A DNA stretch of 64,000 nt. It comes from Strix aluco (lineage: Eukaryota; Chordata; Aves; Strigiformes; Strigidae). The stretch covers positions 5,085,985-5,149,984 of the forward strand of contig NC_133940.1 of the NCBI RefSeq assembly GCF_031877795.1, given 5' to 3'. The notes beneath the pieces were generated by a model. That model was not told the DNA's origin, made no database searches, and saw only the letters and a program-made list of their open reading frames with translations. Position 1 is the first letter of the stretch; every line of letters starts with the position of its first letter. Made by a program: the position numbers and the translations under genes. Of this stretch, positions 1 through 16,157 are shown in pieces.

Positions 1-41
1 GGAGCCAGGAGAGGTGCCAGCCCAGCTCCCACCTGCAGCCG

Positions 42-737
42 TTACACGTATCCCGTCAGGTTGTAGGAGTTGAGCTCACTCTTGGTCTTCTGTGTCTGGC
101 TGACAGAGGGCTGGCGGCTCTTGCCTGCCAGCAGCCCGGGCTGGTAGGTGCTTGCGTAGGTGGCCGTTGCATCCCGGGCAGGGCAGGAGGTGCAGAGGAT
201 GAAGCCACCGACGAGGGAGAGGAGGGAGGAGATGATGCCCAAGTAAAGCGCCTCCCCAAGCTCAAACTTCATGCTGTCGGGAAGGACGGGGTTGTGGAAA
301 TCCCGCAGCACCACATGGATGTTCCACACCAGCGGGATGAAGCAGAGCAGCCCCCCCAGGATGAAGACCACACCGCCCGCCACCGCTACCCGGTCCTTGC
401 CCGGTGAGCCCTGGCTGAAGACGGTGCACCTCATGCCCACGACGGTGAGGAGACAGGCGAGGGAGGAGACGGCGCAGGAGCTCACCATCAGGGCCTGGGC
501 TGCCTGGACGTCAGCGGGCAGGTTGAGCAGGGAGCTGTAGATGTCACACTGGGTGATGCCCGTGCTGTATGTGGCACACTCCATCCACAGCCCCTTGGTG
601 AAGCTCACGGCTGTCACGATGCTGGAGCCGATGTAGGAGCTGATCTTCCAGCTGGGCAGCAGCGTGGCCGTCAGCGTGCCGATGTAGCCCAGGAAGGCCA
701 CGGCATAGCCCAGCAGCTGCAGCCCCATGGAGACCAT
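42..737 (-). CDS. CLDN2: Claudin-2, tight-junction paracellular cation/water pore protein
   Basis: Single-exon open frame of 231 residues, against 230 as I recall for human claudin-2. The claudin signature in the first extracellular loop is visible: W30, GLW 49-51, C54 and C64. Asp65 follows C64 and Tyr67 is nearby; in mammalian claudin-2 Asp65 sets cation selectivity. Four hydrophobic membrane segments lie at about 8-28, 82-102, 117-137 and 164-184. The tail ends in SYNLTGYV, a PDZ-binding C-terminus almost identical to claudin-2 and unlike claudin-14. The first ATG has a good context (ccaccATGg); a second Met at residue 4 lies in a weaker one. The gene is divergent from RIPPLY1, its neighbour in human too. 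Known role: forms paracellular channels in leaky epithelia. Mammalian CLDN2 has non-coding 5' exons; none could be placed here. Confidence 0.95.
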   Translation of the reverse strand: MVSMGLQLLGYAVAFLGYIGTLTATLLPSWKISSYIGSSIVTAVSFTKGLWMECATYSTGITQCDIYSSLLNLPADVQAAQALMVSSCAVSSLACLLTVVGMRCTVFSQGSPGKDRVAVAGGVVFILGGLLCFIPLVWNIHVVLRDFHNPVLPDSMKFELGEALYLGIISSLLSLVGGFILCTSCPARDATATYASTYQPGLLAGKSRQPSVSQTQKTKSELNSYNLTGYV

Positions 738-3277
738 GGTGGGGGCTGGCTGTCACCTCCCTGGGGCTCACCACTTCTCTCCCGGCTTGCTGGCAGCTGG
801 CTCCCACGCGCTTACCTTCCCATGGCCCTGCCAGCGGCTCTGCTCCCTGCGCCGCAGCTCCACCCCACTCCTGGGGATGCTGGTTTTGTGTGGGCACCAG
901 AGTGTGGGTGGGAGCTGGGGGGGAGGAGAGGTTACCTGCAAGAGGGGAAAGCAATCCCTCCCCGATTAACGATTGACCCAAGCCTGTGGAGGAGCGCCAA
1001 GTGCCCTTTCACCTCCGCTATCTCCCCAGCCAGGCTTCAGAGGCAGAGCAGTGCTGCCTGGGAAGGACGCCAAAGCCCTCCTTTGTGCCGGGGCTGCGGG
1101 CAGGGATGGAGAGCTGGCTGCTGGTGGGGGGAAAGTGCCTGCTACCCTCCTGTCCTGGGGATCCCTTGTGTTCTGTGATGTCCCAAGACAAGGAAGCCAA
1201 AAAGCTACGGCTGCACCGTGTTATTTGGGACCTGCTGGAGGTGATTTCAGGTGGTGGCCCTGAGGCTCCCCCAGCAGAGGAAGGGGGATTGCGCCTCGTC
1301 CCCATCTGCATGGGGCTCACCCAAGGCATCTGCAGCCACCCGCCACCCACCCCGAGCTGCTGAGGCTCTGGTGGGACAATGGGATGTGCCCACCTGAGGT
1401 TGAACCATGGCTGTCAGCCTTTCTGTGCCACTGGGGACAAGGATGGAGAGGGACGCATGTGACAGTGACGCCTGCAACCCCAGGAGAGCCTGGAGTTCCA
1501 TGGAGGGCAGAATTACACCAGGGCAGAGCACCCTGGCAGTGCTTTGGGGATGCCTCCCGGAAGCGCCCCGACTGAGCTGGGTGTCCTGTCCCTCGGTGGG
1601 GTGAGCACACTGGGGTGCAGCTTGTGCTTGCTGCTGCTGGTGGGGGTTTTTCTGCTGGTGCTATCCCCTGCCTGCAGCCCTGGGTGCGGGTGGGGGGGTT
1701 TGGCAGAGGCAGTGGAGTGGGGTGGTTTGTTTTCCCTCTGCCTTGTTTCAAAATTCCCCCTCCCGCAGCATCTTGCGAAACTGGACTGAGCCCACACCAC
1801 AGCACACCGACATCGCGGCCGGCGGCCTCTCGCCCTGCGAACGCTCCTGGCTGAGAGTGCAACTGCCGCCCAGCGCCTCCGCTCCTCTCCCCGTCCTCCC
1901 ACTGGCACCTCCAACGCTTGGTATCAAAGCTGCCCAACTTTCTGTCTCCTTTCCTGTGCACTAACCAAGACCCGTTGCTCTGTCTCAGGGGTGTTGCTGC
2001 AAAAGAAACACCTGGGGTGCTTGGGGTGCCAGCAAAAAGGCAGGGGAGGGTCATGCCAGAGCTCTGCGGTACTTACGGAGGCGGCTGGAGACGTGGTGCG
2101 GGACCGAAGGTGGCCGTGGCTGGGGGTCACCCAAGACTGGAGGTGGCTTGTCGGGGCAGGGCGGGGGGATCAGGAGCTGCGAATTGTTTAGTTGCAGCTT
2201 TGCAAAATCCACCTGCAAATCTCAGCCTGGATCAGAGGCTTATTGCAAATCAGAATTAAACCCTTTCAGCGTCGGGAAGGACTGGGGAGCTGGGATGCCT
2301 TGTTTTGCTTGTTGTCTATTAATTATCGGGGCAGGTTTGACTCAGTGGCTCAGGTTTGTGGCTTGCTGCCAGCTTTCTGGCCAGCCTTGGTGGCTGGTGG
2401 GTGACTGTGTGCCACTTCGGGCTGCATCGCCCATGCTGGGGTTGGAGGGGCAGTGAAAGGACAGCAGGTGGAACTCCTCATGCCCACAGGGTGAGCTTGG
2501 GCTTTCAGTTCACTCCTCCTGGCCCTGCTGGTCCTTCGCGGGGTTTGTTGTTGTAAGACTCCTGGCCCAAATGAGGAACAAATGGAGACGGTAATGAGGG
2601 CTGCGCTGGCCCCGTGCCCCCTCCTGCTCGCCGGCTGCCGCAGATGGAGAGGGGCAGGGAGGGCCTCTGGTGACAAATTGTGCTCAGAGCTGAGCAGGGT
2701 CCGGCCGCATTTGGACGGGGGTGTTTGGATGCTGATAGCAGAGCTACAGCAGGGACCATTTGCTATTTGCTATTTTCTTTCCCTGTCCCACATTGAAACC
2801 CTCTTGGGAGTGGAAGGTGACCTGTCCGTCAGCGGCACCTTGCCTCGTGCGCTTGGGCAGGAGCAGTGGGCAGGGACAGGACGCGTGGCAGTGCTGAGGG
2901 CAGGGAGAGAGCCTGGCACCCGTGTATCAAGAAGCGTTTCTGTACCTCCTGCTATGGTCCACGTCTCAAAAAGCCAAGGAGGACAGGGAGCACAGGCAAG
3001 CGTGTGCTCTCCCCACTGCATGGGCAGTGTGGGAACAGGGCCTGGCAGCTCCCTGGGGTGATCTGAGCAGGGGCCATGGATGCCTGAGCATTGCCCTGCC
3101 TGCGCCTGCCACTGCCATCCCTCTGCCCTGTCTTGAGCGGATGCCCATCACCTGCCTCCTGGTTGCTCTGTGCTTGCCACCACTGCAGCCCATCCCGTGG
3201 CCACTGCACTGTCCCCATCCCATGCCCATCATGCTGCCCCAGCACTCCCCGGCCCTTCCCCACCTCCCCCCTCCCTT
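738..3277. other. CLDN2-RIPPLY1 divergent intergenic region
   Basis: No exon is supported here. This should contain the CLDN2 promoter and any non-coding CLDN2 5' exon, read on the minus strand. The open frames on both strands are GC-rich chance frames without family motifs or consistent splice phases. No interspersed repeat was recognised. Confidence 0.6.
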
Positions 3278-3295
3278 ATGCAAATAGCTATAAAG
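3278..3295 (+). promoter_or_regulatory. Octamer motif next to a TATA-like sequence
   Basis: An exact ATGCAAAT octamer at 3278-3285 is followed by TATAAAG at 3289-3295. The spacing is too tight for a classical octamer/TATA promoter. It lies about 290 bp upstream of the RIPPLY1 TATA box, so an upstream regulatory element is possible. Only the motif is seen; use is not shown. Confidence 0.25.
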
Positions 3296-3565
3296 AGCAC
3301 TTAATCATCCTTGTTAATTGCCTCTGCCCTCCCCTGTTCCCCCCTGGGGATTTTCTCACAAATGGTGTCTAACTTTTCCCTTCTGTGTTTTGCTTTTCCA
3401 CCAGAGATCACAGCCCCTCCGCCCCCAGCCTCCCCCCAACCCTCTGTTTACACAACTGGGACAAATTTCACACCCCAGGGACTGCTGTCCCTGCCCCCCA
3501 GTCCCTTGCTCCCCTGCCTTTGCCCCTGCCCAGAAGAATTTGTGAGCCACTGGCCGAGACAGGGC

Positions 3566-3571
3566 TATAAA
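3566..3571 (+). promoter_or_regulatory. TATA box of RIPPLY1
   Basis: TATAAA lies 59 bp upstream of the RIPPLY1 start codon, which would place transcription start near 3596 and give a 5' leader of about 30 nt. The A of the box runs into AGGTGTC at 3571-3577, a T-box half-site-like sequence. TTTCACACC near 3466-3474 is a second T-box-like core. RIPPLY1 is known to be controlled by Tbx6 and Mesp factors in other vertebrates, so these are candidate sites. Confidence 0.65.
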
Positions 3572-3624
3572 GGTGTCCTCGCCAAGGGTCTGCAGCATCA
3601 GAGGGGACACGATTGCCTGCCACC

Positions 3625-5068
3625 ATGGAAGCTGCTGCCTGTTGCCTGCCTGCCCGTGGGCTCCGGGTGCCTGTGGCCAGTGCTTGTCCAGCCCTGGGGC
3701 TGGAGCAAGGGGGAAGGTACCTGGGTGCTGCACAGCCAGGGGGGTCTGGGGAGGGTGGGGAGGGCAGGGGGTGCACGGGAGGTGGGATGGGGAAGGCTCC
3801 AGCTGGATACGGGTGAAGGCTGCGTGGGTCCCTGCGCTGATGGGGACCCCTGTGATCCTGGTAGCCGCCAGTGGGAGAGAGGGTGCAGAGCCCCGGGAGC
3901 AATGCCAGTGGCTCCCAGGGGTGCTGGTGGGCTGAAGCAGAACGAGGAGCACTGAGGTGGTATGAGTGCACCCACATGTGCCTGGCACCCCAGCCACGCA
4001 CCCGGACAGGGGCTGAGCCAGGCGGGTGAGACCGTGGGGCTGGGGGTGGGTGGCTGCGGTGGAGGGGAGCACGGCAAGGGGGGAACGGGCCAGGGTGGGC
4101 AGCTGTTGCGCTGAACCTTCTCTCCGCACCTAGATCCCTGCCTCTTTGGAGACCGTGGCTGCCCCCAGCAGAGGAAGAAACCGGGCGTCGGAGGGAGCAG
4201 ATGGACACTGTGAGTTTTACACTCCCTGCTGCGTCCCTCCCAGTTTCCTGCTGGCAGGGTTGGGGCAGGAAACCAGCCTCTCGCCCCAGACTCCTTCACC
4301 CCCGGCCCTGTTGCACGGCAGCGCGGTGCCCACCTCCCCTGGTGCCATTACCCCTCTGCCCCACAGCCACGCAGCCTTGCCGGGGCAGGGCCAGGCAGAC
4401 CCCAGCCAGCGCAGCCCCGCCACGGGGGCCTGAAAGAGCCGCCTGTTCCCAGGCCTGGCGGGCATTCCTCAGGGGGTTAGCGGAGCCCGGGCACGAGCTT
4501 TTGAGCACGGGGGGGAGATTACGCTGGCAAAAAGCCCACCGGCGGGGAGTCGATGCTGTAGCTTCCTCTGTGGGGGCACGAGGACCGAAAGTGAGGGGCA
4601 GAGGAAGGGGAGATGCTGGCTGGGGATCAGCCCCGCCAACAGGGGAGAGGGGGCAGCGGGAGCCCCGGGGCACGTCTCACTCCGGCTGTGTCTCCTCAGG
4701 CTCGGACTCGGGAGGTGGTGGGGGACGGTGGCCCCGACAAAGCGCTGGCGGTTTTCCACCACCCGGTCAGGTACGTTCCCCCAGCCGCCAGCGCCCCGGC
4801 GGGGAGCGAGGGCAGCGGTCTGGCAGGGGCTCTCACCCCGCGCCTCCCCACACACAGGCTCCTCTGGCCCAAGTCCAAGGGCTTTGACTATCTGTATGGC
4901 GTCGGGGAGAAGCTGCTGGCGACCTTCCCGGTGCAGGCCACCCTCTGCCTCTACGACGACTCGGGCAGCGAGGAGGAGGAGGAGGAGGAAGAGGAGGAAG
5001 AAGAGGAGGCTGGGGCCATGGCGGCATGTGCCGTTCCACAGGCAGGCAGCCCGGGCAGGCCGCTGTGA
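3625..5068 (+). CDS. RIPPLY1: Ripply1 transcriptional co-repressor adaptor, four coding exons
   Basis: Exons 3625-3716, 4134-4209, 4700-4770 and 4858-5068 join in phase with GT-AG introns to 149 codons plus stop; I recall 151 residues for human. The start is in a near-perfect context (gccaccATGg) and the N-terminus begins MEAAAC, close to mammalian MDSAAC. Exon 2 supplies the WRPW motif at 36-39, which recruits Groucho/TLE co-repressors. Exons 3-4 supply the Ripply homology domain, about 75-112, with FHHPVR, WPKSKGFDYLY and FPVQAT; in the family this binds T-box factors. A run of 13 Glu (118-130) is encoded by a GAG/GAA tract, then a 19-residue non-acidic tail that is not family-typical. Known role: turns Tbx6-type activators into repressors to set somite boundaries. 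The neighbour CLDN2 supports RIPPLY1 over RIPPLY2 or RIPPLY3. Confidence 0.93.
4970..5009 (+). repeat. GAG/GAA triplet tract coding polyglutamate
   Basis: A run of 13 glutamate codons, mostly GAG with three GAA, lies inside the last RIPPLY1 exon. Acidic tails are normal for the family, but the pure triplet composition makes length variation likely. Confidence 0.8.
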
Positions 5069-5089
5069 GGCGCGGGGAAGCAGGCGAGG

Positions 5090-5480
5090 GCAGCCCCGGC
5101 AGCGCAGGGAGGCGCAGGCAGCTGCCCGCCCCGCGGGGGCCGTGCGGGCCCTCAGCGCGGACGGCGGACTACAGCTCCCGGCAGCCACTGCGGCACCTCC
5201 CGGCAGCCGCGGCCCTCTCTCATTGGCTGTCAGGCTCCCCGGGATTGGGGGAGGAGCGCGTATCCCCGCCTACTCTCCCCGCTCCGTGTTTCTATTGGAG
5301 CGGCGGGAGGAGGAAGGCGGTGCGCGCCGTCTGCGGGGCGCTCGATTGGTCGAGGAGCGGGAGGAGGCGGGGAGGGGGCGGGGCTTTGCCCTCCCCTCCC
5401 CGTCGGCGGGAGGGAGCGGCTGCGACGGGGCGCGAGGCCGCCATGAGGTACGGGCGGGGCGGCGCTGGCGGCTGGGAGCG
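5090..5480 (+). promoter_or_regulatory. CpG-rich promoter with ZNF143-type motif and four CCAAT boxes, probably PRRG3
   Basis: The block is very GC- and CpG-rich. ACTACAGCTCCCGGCAG at 5168-5184 fits the ZNF143 consensus ACTACANNTCCC, which is usually close to transcription starts. ATTGG (reverse CCAAT, NF-Y) occurs at 5222, 5244, 5294 and 5345, all in the same orientation, with intervals of 22, 50 and 51 bp. At 5443 gccgccATGAG runs directly into a donor, gtacgg (GT at 5448-5449). This looks like the end of a first exon. PRRG3 is the next gene on this strand, so the block is assigned to it by position; a separate non-coding transcript cannot be excluded. Confidence 0.65.
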
Positions 5481-8463
5481 GGGGGCCGGGGAGGTGGGAG
5501 CTGGCAAGGGGCTGCTGGGCTCTTGGGGGAGAGAAGAGGTGCGGGCGGGGGAGGTGACAGCGGGGCAGGGGGTGACAGCGGGGCAGGGGTGTGGCGGCGG
5601 GGTTCGTCTGGGGCGAGAAGGCGCCTCTCACTCGGGCAAGTGACGTTTGGGCTGAGGGGGCAGGGGAGGGCTGGGGGGGCACCCGGCTGTGGGGTGACAC
5701 GAGAAGCTGAGGGCGATGGAAATAATTTGGAGTTGGGTTTGGGCGAGGCAGGGCCGGGGGCAGCGGGAGGACGGGCCGCGGGGGGTCGGCTGGGATCCGA
5801 GAGCTGCTCTGGGAGGACGAGGCTTCCTGGCAGCCTGCGGGGACCCCCGCGGGCCCCGGCGAGCGCAGCCAGCGCAGCCTCTTCTCCTCGCTGTGGCTCT
5901 TGGCATGGAAAAGCCCAGATCGTGCTGGGATCCTGCTGAGCGGCTGGCAGCCTCCCGGCAGGCTGTGGCACGTCACTGGCGGCTGTGGAGCCCCTCCCCG
6001 ACCCGCACCTGTGCCCCCCAGCCTGGCGAGGGGGTGCCACCTCCCAGCGTGGCCCCCGGGGCCCCTCCTCAGCCCCGCTCCAGGTCTGCGGGGGGCCAGC
6101 ACCGCGCACGCAGCATATTTCACCAGCACGATTTTCTCCTTTGGCATCGGTGACGGGAGCGGGGGCGGAGATGAGGGGAGCCCGGGGGAGACACAAATGT
6201 GCGACTGCAGCATCCTCACTCTCACGGCTGCATCCCTCGCGCCTCCTCACGGTTGCCTTAGCAACCTCCTATCGATGGGGTATTTATAGAGGAGGCGAAC
6301 GCGTGTTGGGAAGCCGGAGGTGGGGGGGGGGAGGCACTGGGACTGGGTGGGCGTCTGCTAGGTCAGCCTCCAGCTTCAGGCTTCTGTCAGCTTGCGTGGC
6401 TGTGTGGAGGCAGGAGGGATGCTGCTTGCCTTGACGTCAGCACGTGTGGTGGTCCAGCTTTTCCTGCTCGTCGGGGCCGGGGGAGGTGGTTAGGAATTTG
6501 CGTGTGGAAATAAAAATAAGCGTCTGGGATATCTGCCCTTCTCGCAGGCATTGCTTGTGCTTGGAGGCTTGTGTAGACCTGGCTGGTTGCTGCGCTGGAA
6601 TAAACCATCTCTGAGCTCTGACACTGGGTGCATTGGCCCAGATCCTTGAAAAAAAGTTAAAGATAAAATCTTCTTGATGCATTAAATGTGTTGCCCAATG
6701 TATGAGCTGGAGGTCCTGACAAATCTGATCTTGAATATCCTTATTTCTGCATCTCTGTTCTCCTGTCTGTCAAAGGGGCAGAATGCCTGTAACAATGAGC
6801 AGTACAGAGGTTTTGTGTGGAAACTGTAGCAAGTTTTGCACGCTGTGTGTTCTTTTGTCCTGTGGGTTTGGATCTCTTTGTAAAAACTGATGACAACAAA
6901 AGCAGGTCAGGTGGTCCCTGCTCAGAGCTGACATAGCATGTGGGGGAATGCATGGATCCGGAAGCCTCTCCGCTGCTCTCTCATCCCCCAGGACAGCTCA
7001 GAGAAGTGGAGTTGGGGGTACAGTTTCTTGAGAAAAGACCTCCCGGGGTGGGCTGTGGGGTGCAGGAGGCGGCAGACCCCTCCTGTGTAATTCTGGTGCT
7101 CTCTGCTTTCCCTCACTCCTGCTTAAACTCCACACCGAGGTTTGCAATCTGAGTTTTGCAAACTGTTGAAAAGAAGGAGCTTTCTGCCTCTGGAGACAGC
7201 TCCAGGTTTGCTTGGCCTCTTGCCACTTTTGGTGCAGGAACCTCAGAAACCACAGGAAACCTGATGTTGACAGGGAGAGGTGCTGGATTTACTGAGAAGG
7301 TGGCTGTTGGTGAGGTGTGGTAGTGCCTGCTGTGGTGGTGTGCATCAGCCCTTCTGTGGTTCTGGATTCCTGCCTTTTATGTGAAATGAGAAATGCGTTT
7401 CTAGCCCCACTGACACCGTGAACAGCTCTGTGCTGTCCCTGACCTCCCTCCAGCTGAGTGGATTCAAGTGCTTTTGGGATAACTCTGCATATCCAAAGTC
7501 CTGGACCTAAGATCAGCACGTGGTTTAGTTGCTGCTGTTTCTAACAGCTCCTTCATCCACAGTAAATCACTGTAGGAGCTGGTTAGTCCCGTCCCCTCTG
7601 TCTCCTGACAGAACTGTGGCTTTGGCACAGCAAGGTGTCACACAAGGCAGAAAGTTTGCCCAGGATGGTCTGATCAGTGGGACACTGAGCACAGGGAGAA
7701 GGCAAAGCCTGAAAAACAAGTGAGTGAAACTCCTCCCGTGGGCAGAGAGGGATATACTCTGCTTCTGCAGGACTTTGTTTCACTCTTCTGGGGTTTCGTT
7801 TAGTTTTGCTTTTGAAGCACAAAAGTTGCTCTTCCAGCCGGAGAGCTGTTGTCCGGAGCGCACAGGGAGCTCTGTCACTCTTGCTGCTGCCCTTAGCTTG
7901 GCCCAACAGCCTGTAGGAGATCCATATCCTTTTCTTTCCTGCTGTGTAGTCAGCTTTATGGCAGTGGAGAAAACAATATGGCCCTGTTTATTGCAGATTG
8001 TGGGTAGGAGTTGCAGAAGCGAGAGCTGGCGTGGCTGTGAAGTAGATTTAAAGCAGGATGACTGCTTTACCTGTATCCATCAATCTCTTGCGGAAGGGAG
8101 GAGCACCAGGCTGCTCCCAGCAGCTTCTGAGACGCAGGTCTTCTCGTCTGCTGATGAGATCTGGGGACTCCCCTTCATCCAGTCCTTTCCTTCCTACTTC
8201 ACTTGTCTGCAGCCCCTTGGGCTTCTTGGGCAGGGCCCTGCTGCAGCTCAGGTATGGCAGAGACCTGCCCCAGGCTCGAGGGTGCCCCGAGCCCCTCCAG
8301 TCCCTCCAGCCACGCCATGACTGGGGAGGCAGCATGAGTCCTTGGCTGTCTGAAGAGGCAGCACCCTTCTTTCTGCATGAATCTGACCCTGGGTGATGGA
8401 GGTCTTGGGCTTCAGGGCGTGAAATTTAAGCTGTTGGTGACTCTCCTGTTTTCTTCCCTGCAG
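5448..8463 (+). other. Probable first intron of PRRG3
   Basis: This runs from the donor at 5448 to an acceptor with pyrimidine tract and ctgcag ending at 8463. It includes a two-copy tandem repeat of about 18 bp near 5553-5590 (unit starting GTGACAGCGGGG). No coding exon was found; the long frames at 5.2-6.4 kb on both strands are products of high GC. Confidence 0.5.
6509..6604 (+). terminator. Two AATAAA poly(A) signals, possible RIPPLY1 3' end
   Basis: AATAAA occurs at 6509-6514 and 6599-6604. No AATAAA was seen between the RIPPLY1 stop at 5068 and here. If used by RIPPLY1, its 3' UTR would be about 1.5 kb and run through the downstream CpG-rich promoter. Assignment is inference. Confidence 0.3.
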
Positions 8464-8498
8464 GTAGGCAGGAGCCCCCCATAGCCGAGTGAGGCAGC

Positions 8499-13541
<5,043 letters not shown>

Positions 13542-15336
13542 CGGGTCTGCCTCCCTCCTGCCTCTTCACACACTCACGCTCACCCACCCACCCTCCCTTC
13601 GCCGTGCCCGGGACCCCCTTCAAGTGCCAGGTGGCACCCCGTCTCACCCGTACAAGCTGGTGCCATCACACAATAGCCTTACCCTCCGAACCAAAAATAG
13701 CTGTCCCCAAGCAGGGTGAGGCTGGGCGGCAGGGATGGCTTTGGAGCCAGCCAGCTGTCTCCTGCCCCTCGCTCCCCGCTCACGTAAGTGCTGTAGCAGC
13801 CAGAGCAGAGCAGCAGCTTGTTCCTGGCTCATCACGGGGGTCTCCCCATGGTGCATTCGATTTCCTCACTCCCCCCTCGAATAGACATAACATTTCCCAT
13901 GATTAAAACAGCCCCGCTGCCTCCCTGGGGCGCTGCTCAGCCTTACCCCATGTCCTCACCGGGCCCCGTTTTGCTGCTCAGGGCTCTGATTAGGAGTTGG
14001 GGATGCAGGAGAGGCGCAGAAAATTCCTGTCCATCCTCACAGTGGGCGTCCACACTCTGTGTTTGGGGAGAAAGTGCCTCCCTTGTGTGGATTTGCTGCC
14101 AGGTGGGAGTGGGAAGCCCAGTCCATCCTGCGGTGCCTGTAGTGCTACTCACTGTCCGGAGATCAGGGAGGAGCAGCCAAGGAGGAGCTCTCGGATCTCC
14201 TAGATCCCCTTGGAAAGGGTGAAAGGCTTGTGGTGGTCTTGTACATGAGGTAAGTGACTTTGGTGGAGCAGGTCCTTTTCCTGATGGCTCTCCACTTTCC
14301 CCTCGCAGGGTGCTGGGCAGCTGGGGGTCTGGCTGCGGCCGAGCTGGCAGGTGGGGTCATCTCGACCTTGAGCCAAAGGTGATCCCATGGTTTTCAGCGG
14401 TGAGGATGCTCTTTCCTGGGGCGTGGCCTGTCTGGTGGCTGCCCCGGAGGTGGGATGCCAGCACAGGGAGCCTGCGGATGGGCCAGACCTCCCCTGTCCT
14501 ACCCCAAACCTCTCCGTTCTGCCTGGCTTCTCTCTTTGGGGCTCTTTGTCCTCCAGAGCAGGTAGAGGGGAATGTGAGAGCCCCCACTCTCCCCCAGGCC
14601 CCTCTGGTGGGCAGATTGCTTGGTGGCCATGGCCGTGGCCATGGTGCGGAGGGGCTGCTGACGGAGGTGAGAGCTGACTGATGATGCCACGACCCGGGGA
14701 TGCCAGTGGGTTCGTAATAGGGCCGAACCCTGACCGAGTGGTTGTGGTGCCAGGGCAGGGCAGAGCCAGGTGCTTTGCTATGGGGCCGGAGTGTTCCCTT
14801 TGCCTGGGCAGCTGCTTTTGGGGTCCAGGCAATGGGGCTTGTCCTTTCCTAGTCATGTCTGATGGGTTAAAAAGGGGGTTGTGCTCAGCAACACCCCCAG
14901 GAGTAGCCCAGAAACCCAGCACTGCCACCCCTCGGTGTTCACCCCAGCACCAGTCTCTCCACCAGCACCGAAAGGCTATTGTGCATCCCTCGGCTGCCTG
15001 CACCCCGCTCGGTCCCGGGGGTGCTCTCACAGCAGCTGCCCTCGGCCCAGCGCTGAGCCTTGCCCAGCGTGGCTGTTCCTGGGGCGGGACACGGGGGGTT
15101 TGCGGCTGCTGGCACCCTGTCTGTCCCCTCCCAGGGCTTTACTCTGCCTTTCGGCCTTAGCAAGTCAGGCTTATGGGAAGGCCTGACAGTGAGCGTCGGG
15201 GTCAGAGCCTGGAAGAGACCGGAGGGAGATAGAAGGGTGCTCTGCATCCTCTGTCTTTGATGCTCAGTCGTTATCCTTGCAGTTTGTATTCTGTAAAACT
15301 TGGTATATTTCTGTGCAAAAAAAGGTATTTATTAAA
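13542..15336 (+). other. Probable PRRG3 3' untranslated region
   Basis: The sequence is open-ended after the PRRG3 stop, with no repeats recognised and no coding signal. An ATTAAA at 15331-15336 sits in a T/A-rich stretch that looks like a transcript end, giving a 3' UTR of about 1.8 kb. The extent is inferred. Confidence 0.4.
15331..15336 (+). terminator. ATTAAA poly(A) signal, candidate PRRG3 3' end
   Basis: ATTAAA follows an AT-rich run (gtaaaacttggtatattt region) that differs from its GC-rich surroundings and is followed by GT-containing sequence. It is the best 3'-end candidate before the next CpG-rich block. Confidence 0.35.
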
Positions 15337-16157
15337 AAACCCTCACTGTCTGGAGTGGTACAGGGTGGCTTTTTCCCACTGCGGGGATGTCTCCCTGGGC
15401 ACAGCTGGATTTCCATCTCACGGGGGTGCTGGGGCTCAGCTCTGTGGGATGATGGCACCAATCCTCCCCCTGGGCACCCCCCCAGCACAGTCCTCGGTGG
15501 GGAAGGGACCATCTCTGGAGATCGGGTGCGTGCTGTGGGCTGGGAACAAACCCCACACATCTGAGAGGAGCCTTTGACCTCCCTGGGCATGGGGTGCAAG
15601 TCTCGGTGAGAGCTGGAAGGTGTCCAGTGAGCCCTGACCGGTGGGGTAGGCGAGGTGCGGAGGGATTTCCTGGGGTCTTTGAGGGGATTTAGGTGCACAA
15701 GTTGTCTTGTTCCTCCGCGTGCTCCTAAACCTCTTAGATAATCCCCTTTAAATAGCAAGACTAGGGCAGTGTGGGATTTATTTTAAGCCCTTTCAAAACT
15801 AGATTTTATGGCCAAGTCTCGGACTCTGTCCCCATTCAGAAGTGTTTAAAACTGCCCTTGATGCCAACCGGAGCATTTCATCGCTCTGGACTCCGCTGAG
15901 CGGCAGGAGAGATTAGCTCTGGATTAGCTCCCGCCCGGGGTCCCCCCGTGCCGTGGAGGGCACTGCCCCCCCCCCGGGGAGGTGTCGCACTGATGAGTCC
16001 CAGCTCGCTAATTACCCCGGCTGTGGCTTTAAATGGGGGGGCGGGCTACCGGGGGGGGGGGCCGGGCTGCCCCGGTTGGAGGCGGGCGGGGCTCCGGCGA
16101 GCTCCGGCGGTGGCTTCGGACTGCAAAAATAAGTAAGTGGCCCCCCCAATCCCCCCG

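Noticed and set aside
3311-3955. Alternative frame over RIPPLY1 exon 1 with CLWPVLVQPW, resembling a WRPW motif
   Set aside because: The true WRPW is in exon 2 (4134-4209) and joins in phase with the MEAAAC frame. The alternative frame does not connect to the Ripply domain.
4728-6250. Long open frames on both strands, up to about 400 residues
   Set aside because: They lie across RIPPLY1 exons and the CpG-rich promoter, overlap each other on opposite strands and show only Pro/Arg/Gly/Ala-rich composition, as expected from high GC.
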